Of a stretch of 64,000 nucleotides of DNA, positions 8,536-17,400 are shown one piece after another; position 1 is the stretch's first letter, and each line of letters starts with the position of its first letter. The stretch lies in assembly GCA_037134895.1 (NCBI GenBank), contig JBAXLI010000012.1, positions 14,172 to 78,171 of the forward strand, read 5' to 3'. Made by a program: the position numbers and the translations under genes. The notes below the pieces were generated by a model. It was not told the DNA's origin and searched no databases. It saw only the letters and a list, made by a program, of their open reading frames with translations. Source of the stretch: CAIRDP01 sp037134895. Its GTDB lineage: Bacteria; Bacteroidota; Bacteroidia; Bacteroidales; FEN-979.

Positions 8536-9471
8536 ATGGCAAAGACAAAAGGAGAACCTATCGCAACTTCAAAGCCTTCAAAGATGGCCAAAAAACCGGC
8601 CGTAGCTGAACCCGCTGCCGTAGTTGAGAAAAAAAATACCAAAGAAACCAAGAAAACAGCATCCGCAGTAAAAGAAGAAAAGTCTGCTGAAAAAATTCAG
8701 CCGAAAGCAAAAGCTGAAGGCAGCCAGGATAAATCGGAAGTGTCGATCGAAAAGAAACTCATTGCACTTTACAGTCTTCAGCAGCTTGACTCCCAGGTCG
8801 ACAAGATCAGGATTATCAGGGGTGAACTTCCGCTGGAAGTCCAGGACCTTGAAGATGAGATTGCCGGGCTTGAGACAAGGGTTGAGAACTATGAAACGGA
8901 AACTCTTGCTGTTGAAAAATCTGTTTCCGATAAAAAATTATTCATCAAGGACTGCCACGCCCTGATCAAAAAGTACGAAGAACAGCAGATGAATGTAAGG
9001 AACAACCGTGAATACGATTCTTTATCTAAGGAAATCGAATTCCAGAATCTCGAGATACAGCTTGCCGAAAAGCGTATCAAGGAGTTTCAGGTCAGCCTTG
9101 ATTTGAAAAAAGAGGAGATCGACAGGTTTCAGAAACTGCTTTCCGACCGGAAGAATGATCTTGAGATCAAGAAAAATGAGCTTGATGATATAATTGCTGA
9201 GACTGAGAAAGAAGAGTCTGACCTTATCGACAACTCTGAAAAGAACAGGAAGTATATTGAAGAAAGGCTTATCACAGCTTATACCAGGATTCGTAAGAAT
9301 GCCAGGAACGGACTGGCTGTTGTTCAGATCGAACGTGATGCTTGCGGCGGATGTTTCAACAAGATACCTCCTCAGCACCAGCTTGACATCAGGATGCATA
9401 AAAAAATCATTGTCTGCGAATACTGTGGCAGAATACTTGTTGATGATGAAATTGTGAAAAGTGTGCGCTGA
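8536..9471 (+). CDS. Coiled-coil protein with C-terminal C4 zinc ribbon
   Basis: The 311-residue protein has three parts. Residues 1-75 are a Lys/Ala/Glu-rich low-complexity tail that looks disordered. Residues 80-235 form a long antiparallel coiled coil beginning LIALYSLQQLDSQVDKIR. Residues 255-305 carry a C4 zinc ribbon with CGGC and CEYCGR. The coiled coil plus ribbon is the widespread DUF164 (zf-RING_7) family, whose members are usually about 240 residues, so the basic N-terminal tail is an addition. Exact function in the family is unknown; nucleic-acid binding is plausible. It overlaps the next gene by one base (TGATG). Confidence 0.85.
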   Translation: MAKTKGEPIATSKPSKMAKKPAVAEPAAVVEKKNTKETKKTASAVKEEKSAEKIQPKAKAEGSQDKSEVSIEKKLIALYSLQQLDSQVDKIRIIRGELPLEVQDLEDEIAGLETRVENYETETLAVEKSVSDKKLFIKDCHALIKKYEEQQMNVRNNREYDSLSKEIEFQNLEIQLAEKRIKEFQVSLDLKKEEIDRFQKLLSDRKNDLEIKKNELDDIIAETEKEESDLIDNSEKNRKYIEERLITAYTRIRKNARNGLAVVQIERDACGGCFNKIPPQHQLDIRMHKKIIVCEYCGRILVDDEIVKSVR

Positions 9472-11003
9472 TGTGCCCTGATCATAAAAAACCAAAGGCC
9501 CGGTTAAGTGTTTTTTTCCTGCTTACCTGGGCCTTTTTGTTTTCGTCTTCTTTATCTTTCGCCCAGTACAATTATTCGCAGGTTTGCCAGAAAGCCTACC
9601 AGGAAATACTTAACCTGCATTTCAAAGAAGCGCGAAGGCTGATCACCCAGGAGAAATCGGCCGATCCCGGAAATCTCATTCCTGCCTATCTTGAAAATTA
9701 TATCGATTACCTCACTTTGTTCCTGGGAGAGGATCATAAGCAGTACGAGCAGTTCAAGCCGGGCTTTATGGCCAGGCTTGACGCTCTTGAAAAAGGCAAG
9801 CCATCTTCCCCGTATTACAATTTTTGCCTGGGTGAATCGAACCTACAGTGGGCTTTTGTCCAGGTTAAGTTCGGGGATTACACCAAAGCTGCCCTCAGGG
9901 TGCGAAAGGCAAACCAGTATTTTACAGAGAATTCAAAGCGCTTCCCTGAATTCATTCCGAATAATATTGGTTTAGGGATCACACATTTTCTGGCAGGGCT
10001 TGTTCCCGACAGTTACAGATGGATTGCCTCCTTATTAGGATTTACCGGTTCAGTCAGTGAGGGGCTTAAGGAGTTAAAAGCTGTGGCGGCATACAGCGGA
10101 AGCGATCCGGTTTATAATCAGTTCAAACCCCAGGCTGTCTTATATCTAGCCATGGTAAGTGTGAATCTTGGAAAAGATAAAACAGAAGCACTGAAAGTAG
10201 TCGATATGTTTGCAGGCGGGAATACTGTTCAGAGTCCGCTCATCATCTTTGCCGTCTCGAATATCATGATGAAGAATGGAATGAATGAGAGGGCATTGAG
10301 GCTTTTAACGCAAAGGCCCCGTGATGCGGCATCATTCCCGTTTTATTTCCTTGATTTCATGGAAGGGAACGCAAGGATGAACTCTCTTGATACTTTGAGT
10401 CTTACTAACTATTATTATTTTCTCTCTCATTTCAAAGGGGAGCATTATGTCAAATCGGCCTGGCAGAAAGTAGGCTGGATGCGATTCATCACAGGTGATA
10501 CCCTTGGTTACCGCCAGGCAATGATTAAGTTGCTGGGCATCGGAAATACCGAAGTGGAGGAAGATAAACAGGCCGAGCGTGAGGCAGAGTTAAAACAGCT
10601 TCCGAATCTGGTGATGCTCAGGGCCAGGGTGCTGTTCGACGGTGGCTATTATGAAAGGGCCGAAGGAGAGTTCCTTAACCGGCCATCCCAATCCTATTTA
10701 TTTAACCGGAAAGATCTTGTTGAATATCCCTATCGCATGGGCCGGATCTATCATGAATGGGGAAAATCTGACAAAGCCCTTGGATACTACCGTCTTGCAA
10801 TTCAGAGGGGAAAGAATGATCAATGGTACTTTGCAGCTGCTGCCGCCTTACAGATGGGATTGATTTATGAAAATAAAGGAGAGTATGCACGAGCCGACAG
10901 TGCCTATCATGTTTGCCTCGAATGTAAACCTGCCGATTATAAAAACAGCCTTAGCCAGAAAGCTAAGGCTGGTATAAGCCGTGTAAAGGCCGGCCGTCGT
11001 TAA
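9471..11003 (+). CDS. Secreted tetratricopeptide-repeat protein
   Basis: The 510-residue protein has a signal peptide (hydrophobic about residues 13-30, cleavage after SLSFAQ). The rest consists of helical TPR-like units; clear ones lie near the C-terminus (YRMGRIYHEWGKSDKALGYY, then MGLIYENKGEYARADSAYHV). It is probably a periplasmic or outer-membrane scaffold; no enzymatic motif was seen. Its ATG overlaps the stop of the zinc-ribbon gene, so it ends the Nif3-ribbon-TPR transcription unit. The 3' end overlaps by 4 bp the end of the convergent barrel gene. The function is not recognised beyond the repeat class. Confidence 0.75.
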   Translation: MCPDHKKPKARLSVFFLLTWAFLFSSSLSFAQYNYSQVCQKAYQEILNLHFKEARRLITQEKSADPGNLIPAYLENYIDYLTLFLGEDHKQYEQFKPGFMARLDALEKGKPSSPYYNFCLGESNLQWAFVQVKFGDYTKAALRVRKANQYFTENSKRFPEFIPNNIGLGITHFLAGLVPDSYRWIASLLGFTGSVSEGLKELKAVAAYSGSDPVYNQFKPQAVLYLAMVSVNLGKDKTEALKVVDMFAGGNTVQSPLIIFAVSNIMMKNGMNERALRLLTQRPRDAASFPFYFLDFMEGNARMNSLDTLSLTNYYYFLSHFKGEHYVKSAWQKVGWMRFITGDTLGYRQAMIKLLGIGNTEVEEDKQAEREAELKQLPNLVMLRARVLFDGGYYERAEGEFLNRPSQSYLFNRKDLVEYPYRMGRIYHEWGKSDKALGYYRLAIQRGKNDQWYFAAAAALQMGLIYENKGEYARADSAYHVCLECKPADYKNSLSQKAKAGISRVKAGRR

Positions 11004-12448
11004 AACCTGAAGCCAATCGTTGTATAGACGGTACTTGTTGTATAAGTGTTGGTCGAAGGAACCATACCGGGGTAATTATAAAGATAGTATTCCTCCTTAG
11101 ACTGGGCCCACTGGTACGTTACATCGGCATAGAAATGTTTAACCCTGTAACCGAAGCCGCCCGAAAGAGTATACCTTGTGCCATCCACGCCAGGGGTTGT
11201 ATAGGGGTTACTGTAGTAAGCAGCCCCGCCCCTGACCCTGAAATCTGCTATCCTCCACTCAGTGCCAACCCGGATATTCCCCCAGGATAGGAAACTTGAT
11301 TTCACATCGTTGTTCTCGTTGGTAAATCCGTAGCCAGAAGAGTTAAGCTTTCCCTGCGAATAATTAACGTATTCGTACTCAGCGCTGACAAGTCCGTAGG
11401 TTCCGATAATGAAGGCAAGACTTCCAATTGCCCTGAACGGCGTTCTCATATAATAATTGTAATCTCCAACCGGTGAGTTCACAATGCTGTTCCACTGAGT
11501 AGAATCCTTAAAATAGGAAGTAGTGGTTGAATACCAGTGGTCGCGCATATTGGCATACCATGTCGGACTGTGAACGGCGACACCTATTCGCATCCAGTTA
11601 ACCGGACGGTAAATCACTCCGCCTTTGATGACGAAGCCTGTGCCGTGGGTTTCGAGATGGTAATCGTAATACATTGCTTTGAAATAGGGGATGGTGTCAC
11701 CGTAATTCTTTTCAGAATAAGTGGAATTCTCAAAATATCGGATAAAAGGGATGCCGAATGTGAGCCCGAAATACAGTTTATCCCCGATGTTCCCTCCAAA
11801 GGAAATGTCGAACTCATTGATCGATCCGTATGTTCTTACTTGTTTAGACTGGTATGCCCCTCCGCCGGGCTGGTCGCTGGTGTATTTCTTATTAAGGGTG
11901 TCCCAGTAAATAAGATATGCGTCATAAGCAGGACCGATATCGAACTGATAATCTGATGGAACAGATCCTGGTGTAGTATTGAGCTTGTTTGTATAAACAT
12001 TCAGGATGGAGCTTGTATGATTAGGGCCTGATATCGAAAATGATGAGTTTAAATCATTTTGCCTGTTCATGCCGAATCCTACGTTGAAACTGCGTAAAGC
12101 GCTGCCTGCAATGTTCGGTTTAATTGTAAAGACAAAGCCCATATTACCCATGCCGAAGTCTACGATACTCGTAGTGTTGAGCTGTTTCATGTAGTCGGTT
12201 TGAACCCCGACGACAGCAGGGGCGAAGGTCATCGAGAATTCAGATCCCTGGTAGATCCCAATCCCTGCCGGGTTTACAGCCAGCGCTGAGAAATCAGCAC
12301 CAAGGGCGCCAAATGCCCCGCCTGTTCCTACGAATCTGGCGGTTCCTCCATAATAGATCCTTGAGTAGCGGAGTACATCTGAGGACGACTGGGAGAAGGC
12401 TGTCTGGATCAGGAATATTGACAATAAGAAAACAATCAGCTTTTTCAT
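11000..12448 (-). CDS. FadL/OmpP1-like outer-membrane beta-barrel
   Basis: The 482-residue protein has a signal peptide (IVFLLSIFLIQTAFSQ). The mature N-terminus contains YYGGTARFVGTGGAFGALGADFSALAVNPAG, split here as GGTARFVGTGGAFGALGADF and SALAVNPAGIGIYQGSE, which matches the hatch-like start of Bacteroidetes OmpP1/FadL/TodX-type proteins. The remainder alternates aromatic and small residues as in amphipathic strands, and it ends in STVYTTIGFRF with a C-terminal Phe typical of barrel insertion signals. FadL proteins import hydrophobic compounds; the substrate here is unknown. It lies downstream of the glycine-rich lipoprotein gene on the same strand. Confidence 0.8.
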   Translation of the reverse strand: MKKLIVFLLSIFLIQTAFSQSSSDVLRYSRIYYGGTARFVGTGGAFGALGADFSALAVNPAGIGIYQGSEFSMTFAPAVVGVQTDYMKQLNTTSIVDFGMGNMGFVFTIKPNIAGSALRSFNVGFGMNRQNDLNSSFSISGPNHTSSILNVYTNKLNTTPGSVPSDYQFDIGPAYDAYLIYWDTLNKKYTSDQPGGGAYQSKQVRTYGSINEFDISFGGNIGDKLYFGLTFGIPFIRYFENSTYSEKNYGDTIPYFKAMYYDYHLETHGTGFVIKGGVIYRPVNWMRIGVAVHSPTWYANMRDHWYSTTTSYFKDSTQWNSIVNSPVGDYNYYMRTPFRAIGSLAFIIGTYGLVSAEYEYVNYSQGKLNSSGYGFTNENNDVKSSFLSWGNIRVGTEWRIADFRVRGGAAYYSNPYTTPGVDGTRYTLSGGFGYRVKHFYADVTYQWAQSKEEYYLYNYPGMVPSTNTYTTSTVYTTIGFRF

Positions 12449-12485
12449 GGTCGTAGTATGTTAGGGAAATTGTTTAGTTTACTGA

Positions 12486-13820
12486 TTATCGTCTGGGGCT
12501 TCCACCACCACCGCCACTGCCACCGCCGCCGCCGGAACGGCCGCCACCACCGCCGCCGCCACCGCTGTAGCCGCCGCCACCGCTGCCTCTGCTGCTGCCC
12601 CCTGATGGAGCCGAGTAGCTGGGAGTGCTTCGTGAAGGAGATGAGTACCCGGAATTGTAGCCTCTTGACGGACTTGAACTTCCCGGTGAATAGTTTCTTG
12701 GCGAGCTGTACTGCTGATTACTTGCAGGTGCAGTCCTCCTTGTGCCATAAGAGCTGCCGGAGGTGCCTCTCTGGTCAACCGCAGACCCTCCGCGGGTCCC
12801 TGATGCCGAACCGGTTCTGTCGCCTGAGTTTTGAGCCTGTATCCTCGGACTAATATATTCCTGGCTTGATCTGGCCTGGCGGTAATTTCCAGGTGTGTAA
12901 TTCTGGACCTGGCCCTGGCGTTGAGCCGGTAAAGCCGAAGGCTGGTTGTACCTTGGAGCAGGCTGTTGTCTCACCTGGGGATTGGAATTGCCCTGGCCTG
13001 TGTTCCTGCTGTATGTTCCCTGGCTTCCATTGCCCGGCCGGGAATAATGATATCGCCCATCGGATGATGGAGGATTCTGTCGTGTTGCAGGCGGAGCGGT
13101 GTTTTGTGTTGTAGTACGCACAGAAGAAGGTGGAGTTGTGCGCTGATTGGTTGTTCCCGGGACTGCCCGCGGATTTGCAGCAGATGATCCCGTAACGGTG
13201 GGTTCACCCCGGCTGTTTCGGTTGTAGGCAGTGTTTGTTACAACGCTTTCCCTGGGTCCGTAATAGGTATTGTAATACCCGCCACCGTAACCATAATAGG
13301 GATAATCCCAGTAAGGATAATATCCCCAATAAGGATAAGGATTATACCACCAGGGATAACCCCAGCCATAATAGGGATAACCCCATCCGTAACCAAATCC
13401 GTAACCAAATCCGAATCCCATTCCAAAACCTGCATCATAATACCCGCCGCCATATCCAAGGTTAATAGTAATGTTTGGATCATTGGAGTTGTTTACAACT
13501 GTATCGCTGTAGGAATTATCGAAATACCCTTTAGTGGTCTGGGGATGCTGAAACTTCTGGAGGCGGTTTGCATAAGATACATCACTATAATCAAGATTAG
13601 CTGCATTTGGTTTAAGGCTGTCGTGGGTGACAACCTGCTGGCTTGTTGCCAGGGCAGCAGTGAGATCCTGGTTGGATGCTGCGGGTTTGGACGCGGTAAC
13701 CGCTTGACGGGAAGGAGTGGAATATACATCATCGTTATTTACCGAAACGGCCTGCTGGGTTGATTTGCAGGCACTCAGCAGAAGGCTGATGATCACTGCG
13801 ATAAATGCTGCTCTTTTCAT
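12486..13820 (-). CDS. Low-complexity Gly/Tyr/Trp-rich lipoprotein
   Basis: The protein of about 444 residues has a lipoprotein signal (AAFIAVIISLLLSAC). After about 100 ordinary residues comes an aromatic block rich in GYGWGY, YPYWGYYPYWDY and YYGYGGGYY, then a long Ser/Pro/Gln/Arg-rich region, and finally a polyglycine tail (SRGSGGGGYSGGGG...). The composition suggests a disordered, sticky surface protein; similar proteins in Bacteroidetes have been labelled vitellogenin II by weak similarity. A longer start at 13844 is possible; I prefer the Met at 13820 because it directly precedes the signal sequence. It is divergent from proS, whose promoter box lies 30 bp upstream. Confidence 0.7.
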   Translation of the reverse strand: MKRAAFIAVIISLLLSACKSTQQAVSVNNDDVYSTPSRQAVTASKPAASNQDLTAALATSQQVVTHDSLKPNAANLDYSDVSYANRLQKFQHPQTTKGYFDNSYSDTVVNNSNDPNITINLGYGGGYYDAGFGMGFGFGYGFGYGWGYPYYGWGYPWWYNPYPYWGYYPYWDYPYYGYGGGYYNTYYGPRESVVTNTAYNRNSRGEPTVTGSSAANPRAVPGTTNQRTTPPSSVRTTTQNTAPPATRQNPPSSDGRYHYSRPGNGSQGTYSRNTGQGNSNPQVRQQPAPRYNQPSALPAQRQGQVQNYTPGNYRQARSSQEYISPRIQAQNSGDRTGSASGTRGGSAVDQRGTSGSSYGTRRTAPASNQQYSSPRNYSPGSSSPSRGYNSGYSSPSRSTPSYSAPSGGSSRGSGGGGYSGGGGGGGGRSGGGGGSGGGGGSPRR

Positions 13821-13851
13821 AGCGCTGGTTCCTTTATGTTTCATTTTTTAT

Positions 13852-13859
13852 TACTTTTG
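13852..13859 (+). promoter_or_regulatory. -7 box TACTTTTG upstream of proS
   Basis: Exact TAnnTTTG match 52 bp before the proS ATG, in the divergent intergenic region. No TTG at 19-bp spacing. Confidence 0.45.
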
Positions 13860-13911
13860 CCTGGTATAAACAGACATAGTAAAAACAGCAAATATCATAC
13901 CAAAGTTATAA

Positions 13912-15384
13912 ATGGCTAAAGATTTTCCAACAAGGGCAGAGAATTATTCTCAATGGTATAATGATCTGGTAATCAAGGCTGATTTGGCCGAAAACTCAGC
14001 AGTCAGAGGTTGTATGGTAATTAAACCTTATGGTTTTGCCATCTGGGAAAAGATTCAGGCCACCCTTGACAAGAAGTTCAAAGACACAGGTCATTCCAAT
14101 GTGTACTTCCCTATTTTTATTCCGAAATCGTTTTTCAGCAAGGAAGCGAGCCACGTGGAAGGTTTTGCAAAAGAATGTGCTGTTGTAACTCATTACAGGC
14201 TAAAGAAATCACCAGACGGGAAAGGCATTGTCGTAGACGAGGATGCAAAGCTGGAAGAAGAGCTGATCATCCGCCCGACTTCAGAAACTATCATCTGGGA
14301 TACCTACAGAAACTGGATAAAATCATACCGTGATCTTCCGATACTTTATAACCAGTGGGCGAATGTAGTGCGCTGGGAGATGCGCACAAGACTTTTCCTG
14401 AGGACAGCCGAATTTCTCTGGCAGGAGGGCCATACAGCCCATGCCACCCGTGAAGAAGCTATGCAGGAATCTGAGAAGATGCTTGGTGTTTATGCTGATT
14501 TTGTCGAGAAGTGGATGGCAATACCTGTTCTTAAGGGAGTTAAGTCACCCAATGAACGTTTTGCAGGGGCTCTTGAAACCTATGCGATTGAAGCTCTTAT
14601 GCAGGATGGCAAAGCTCTGCAGGCAGGGACATCTCACTTCCTCGGACAGAATTTTGCGAAAGCCTTTGATGTGAAGTTTCTTAATCGTGAGAACCAGCTT
14701 GAATATGTATGGGCCACTTCCTGGGGAGTTTCAACCAGGCTCATGGGTGCGCTGGTTATGGCTCATTCTGACGACAACGGACTGGTCCTGCCCCCGAAGC
14801 TTGCTCCGATCCAGGTTGCGATCGTTCCTGTTTTCAAGAACGAAGATCAGTTAAAAATGATCACTGCAGTGGTTGCCCCGATTAAGCTGGCTCTGGAAAA
14901 CAGGGGAGTAAGCGTGAAATATGACGACAGGGATACACATAAACCCGGCTGGAAATTTTCGGAATATGAATTTAAAGGGGTTCCGTTAAGGATAACGATC
15001 GGCCCCCGGGATGTTGAGAATAAAACAGTGGAAATTGCCAGGCGTGACACCCTTGAAAAGGAAACACTGCAGATTACTGATATAGAAGAAAAGGTAGTCC
15101 ATTTGCTCGACCAGATTCAGAAAAACCTCTACGACAGGGCATTATCTTTCAGGGAACAAAACACTCATATTGTGAATACCTGGGATGAATTCCTGGTGAC
15201 CATTGAAAAAGGAGGTTTTATCCTGGCACACTGGGATGGCACTGCCGAAACGGAAGACAAGATCAAGGAGGCTACGAAAGCTACCATTCGTGTAATTCCC
15301 TTTAATAACGTCAGGGAAAGCGGGACTTGCGTCTTTACAGGGAAGCCTTCTGAACAAAGGGTGGTTTTTGCCCGTGCCTATTAA
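13912..15384 (+). CDS. proS: Prolyl-tRNA synthetase, archaeal/eukaryotic type
   Basis: The 490-residue class II synthetase charges tRNA-Pro. The N-terminus (NYSQWYNDLVIKADLAENSAVRG, here shortened to NYSQWYNDLVIKADLAENS) and the length of about 490 residues match the short eukaryote/archaeon-like ProRS, not the 570-residue bacterial form with an editing insertion. Visible class II elements include RPTSETIIWDTYRNWIKS (motif 2 region start), FLWQEGHTAHAT and the C-terminal anticodon-binding domain with PGWKFSEYEFKGVPLRI. It ends with a C-terminal Tyr (VFARAY), a trait of this ProRS subclass. The last 4 bp overlap the end of the convergent DUF2807 gene. Confidence 0.95.
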   Translation: MAKDFPTRAENYSQWYNDLVIKADLAENSAVRGCMVIKPYGFAIWEKIQATLDKKFKDTGHSNVYFPIFIPKSFFSKEASHVEGFAKECAVVTHYRLKKSPDGKGIVVDEDAKLEEELIIRPTSETIIWDTYRNWIKSYRDLPILYNQWANVVRWEMRTRLFLRTAEFLWQEGHTAHATREEAMQESEKMLGVYADFVEKWMAIPVLKGVKSPNERFAGALETYAIEALMQDGKALQAGTSHFLGQNFAKAFDVKFLNRENQLEYVWATSWGVSTRLMGALVMAHSDDNGLVLPPKLAPIQVAIVPVFKNEDQLKMITAVVAPIKLALENRGVSVKYDDRDTHKPGWKFSEYEFKGVPLRITIGPRDVENKTVEIARRDTLEKETLQITDIEEKVVHLLDQIQKNLYDRALSFREQNTHIVNTWDEFLVTIEKGGFILAHWDGTAETEDKIKEATKATIRVIPFNNVRESGTCVFTGKPSEQRVVFARAY

Positions 15385-16151
15385 GGGTAAAAGGGTTCGA
15401 GTACGCCGCTGCCTGTGATCTTTCCCCCGACGCTTCCTGGATCACCGGTGTAATAAACACTTCCGATATCCTGGATAATTGCGTAAAGAATCACGCTGAC
15501 GTTCACATAGCAGTTGTTTGTGCCACTGCTTTTGACCGCACAGTACCTGGTTTTGAGATCTTTTGCCTGGATCAGGCCCATATCATTCAGGTAGAAATCA
15601 GCAATGTCGCAGCGCCCATGAAGCTGGTAATCGGCAGTCCCCATATTCATGACAAACCATCCCTTGTTGCAGTTCAGCGAAAGATCGATAGTGCCGCAAC
15701 CTCCCCACACTTCAAGTTTTACAGAATCGGTGCTCAGGGTATTTGTGGAGGAAACATTGCCGGCTGCATTATAATATAATTTCCAGAGTCGGCGCACCGA
15801 AACATAAACGTTCAGAGGTTTGTCATAGCTTCTCATCCAGTTGCAAGTGTTGAGGTTGCGGATCAGGAGCTGATGGTTGACGATCTCGGTGGTAATCCCT
15901 GAAATGATGTTGTTCCCTGCTTCAACAGTGATCCTGTCGACCGAATCCTGTGTTAGTACCAGGTTAACATTGTCTCCCAGGTCAATGCTGTCGATCTGGC
16001 TTACCGGCCTCACTTCCTGGATCACTGTACCAGAATTGCTGAAGCATTTGCCTGTCTTATTGCAGGAATACAGCACAAGCAATCCGGGTAATAATGACAG
16101 GATAAACGCAGCGCGGATCAGAAGTTTCTTATTTGATAGTCCGTCGTCCAT
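15381..16151 (-). CDS. DUF2807 (head-GIN) lipoprotein
   Basis: The protein of about 256 residues has a lipoprotein signal (FILSLLPGLLVLYSC) and a DUF2807 beta-helix core. The start of the domain, VSQIDSIDLGDNVNLVLTQD, and repeated short beta turns ending in Gly or Ala match this family, known in Bacteroidetes as putative auto-transporter-like adhesins of unknown role. A start 24 bp upstream (16175) is possible but Met at 16151 gives a more usual signal length. The 5' end overlaps the 3' end of the PagL-like gene on the same strand by about 20 bp, so the two are probably co-transcribed. Confidence 0.75.
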   Translation of the reverse strand: MDDGLSNKKLLIRAAFILSLLPGLLVLYSCNKTGKCFSNSGTVIQEVRPVSQIDSIDLGDNVNLVLTQDSVDRITVEAGNNIISGITTEIVNHQLLIRNLNTCNWMRSYDKPLNVYVSVRRLWKLYYNAAGNVSSTNTLSTDSVKLEVWGGCGTIDLSLNCNKGWFVMNMGTADYQLHGRCDIADFYLNDMGLIQAKDLKTRYCAVKSSGTNNCYVNVSVILYAIIQDIGSVYYTGDPGSVGGKITGSGVLEPFYP

Positions 16152-17307
16152 AAAACACATCAAATTTATAACCAATTCCCCAACCGATATAATCGGCCCT
16201 TCCGAAATGAACCTTCAGCAATACATTAGCGAAGAAGTTCTTTGAAAAGTTATACTGAAAGCAAAATTTTTCATACAATGGCCCGTTACTTTTCTCTTTT
16301 CCCGAGAGATAAACACCGAGGTTAACGATAAATCCGAGTTTGGCGATTACAAGTTCATATGCCGCATTCACTCCCGGCCGCATAATGCTCAATGGGCCGT
16401 TGACAGGGATGCCTGCATTTTCGAGAAGCTTCGCATGTGAGGCGTCATATGAAAGATCCAGGCCCATCCCGATTTTACTTTTCCTGCTGACCTGGAAGAA
16501 GGTGTTTTCGAAGAGATGGTAAACAAGGTAGTTCTGACCGAGTTCAGATGTCATGTTCTTATACCCGAGAGCCACGCCGAAATTGAATTCTATTGAGTTT
16601 CTGATGGTGGTCGAGAAGGATTCAGTAGGGGCGATGTACCGGTCGCCAATGTCTTTGTTGTCCCTGACAGGCCTGAATGCCAGGCCAATGTTAATTAAGG
16701 GTGCGTTCAGGCCGTAATTGGGGGTTTTGAGAGAGCCGTTTGAGAAATGCTGAAGGCTGATACCACCGGTAAGGGTAAGGTATTCGTTGAGGCGGTATCT
16801 TGCCTCGAACATCAGGTTGATGGCCGCGTTGATATGCGACCCTATTGCGATATCCTTATAGTTTGTGATCCTGTCGAATTTTTTTGTGAGATAACCCACC
16901 CCCAGGGCGAACCTGAACCCAAGTGTAAAGGATTTGGTTTTATAAAGTGGAAAGTTTATAAACGGCATCAGGGCGAAAGAACTTCCGAGTATGGGGTTAT
17001 TACCTAAGGGACAGTAAAAGAAGCTCATTCCGAGGATGGGGTAATTATAAGCCCTTTCCCAGCTATGCCTTCCGTAAGTCTGCTTTTCAACGCTGAATTC
17101 GAACGCAGGAAAATGAGCGTTGAAAATCTGCAGTTCAAGATGCTGGGCGTAAAGGAAACCATAATGGAATTTAGCTTCAAGGATAAGATTTGACGTGAAT
17201 AGTTTGTGCTCGAACTGAGCCGAAGAAGATCCCACGCCAAAGGTCATGATCATGACAGTAAAAAAAATGATCACGCTGATCCTTTTTGAATTCGGTTTCA
17301 GGGGCAT
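16129..17307 (-). CDS. PagL-like lipid A deacylase / acyloxyacyl hydrolase family barrel
   Basis: The 392-residue protein has a signal peptide (SVIIFFTVMIMTFGVGSSSAQ) and a PagL-type domain in the first 230 residues. The active-site segment LQHFSNGSLKTPNYGLNAP corresponds to the PagL motif with catalytic His and Ser in HxSN followed by PNxG. PagL removes the R-3-hydroxymyristate chain from position 3 of lipid A in the outer membrane. The family is about 150-200 residues in Proteobacteria; this Bacteroidetes version has an additional C-terminal barrel-like half. This is the second lipid A deacylase-like enzyme in the window. The acid of the catalytic triad could not be placed with certainty. 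Confidence 0.75.
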   Translation of the reverse strand: MPLKPNSKRISVIIFFTVMIMTFGVGSSSAQFEHKLFTSNLILEAKFHYGFLYAQHLELQIFNAHFPAFEFSVEKQTYGRHSWERAYNYPILGMSFFYCPLGNNPILGSSFALMPFINFPLYKTKSFTLGFRFALGVGYLTKKFDRITNYKDIAIGSHINAAINLMFEARYRLNEYLTLTGGISLQHFSNGSLKTPNYGLNAPLINIGLAFRPVRDNKDIGDRYIAPTESFSTTIRNSIEFNFGVALGYKNMTSELGQNYLVYHLFENTFFQVSRKSKIGMGLDLSYDASHAKLLENAGIPVNGPLSIMRPGVNAAYELVIAKLGFIVNLGVYLSGKEKSNGPLYEKFCFQYNFSKNFFANVLLKVHFGRADYIGWGIGYKFDVFYGRRTIK

Positions 17308-17378
17308 ATCCGGTTTGGGAACTTAGAGGTCTGCAAAATTAGGGAACATTGGACTTCAGCCGCTAATGCGGAATTGCT

Positions 17379-17386
17379 TATTTTTG
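17379..17386 (+). promoter_or_regulatory. -7 box TATTTTTG upstream of mazG
   Basis: Exact TAnnTTTG match 14 bp before the ATG at 17401. It overlaps the longer in-frame start at 17374, so the shorter start is preferred. The -33 element is not evident. Confidence 0.45.
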
Positions 17387-17400
17387 CCAAAACAACAATA

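Noticed and set aside
12479..13840. Several long overlapping frames on both strands in the glycine-rich gene
   Set aside because: They are by-products of GC-rich low-complexity codons; only the lipoprotein frame has a signal peptide and sensible ends.
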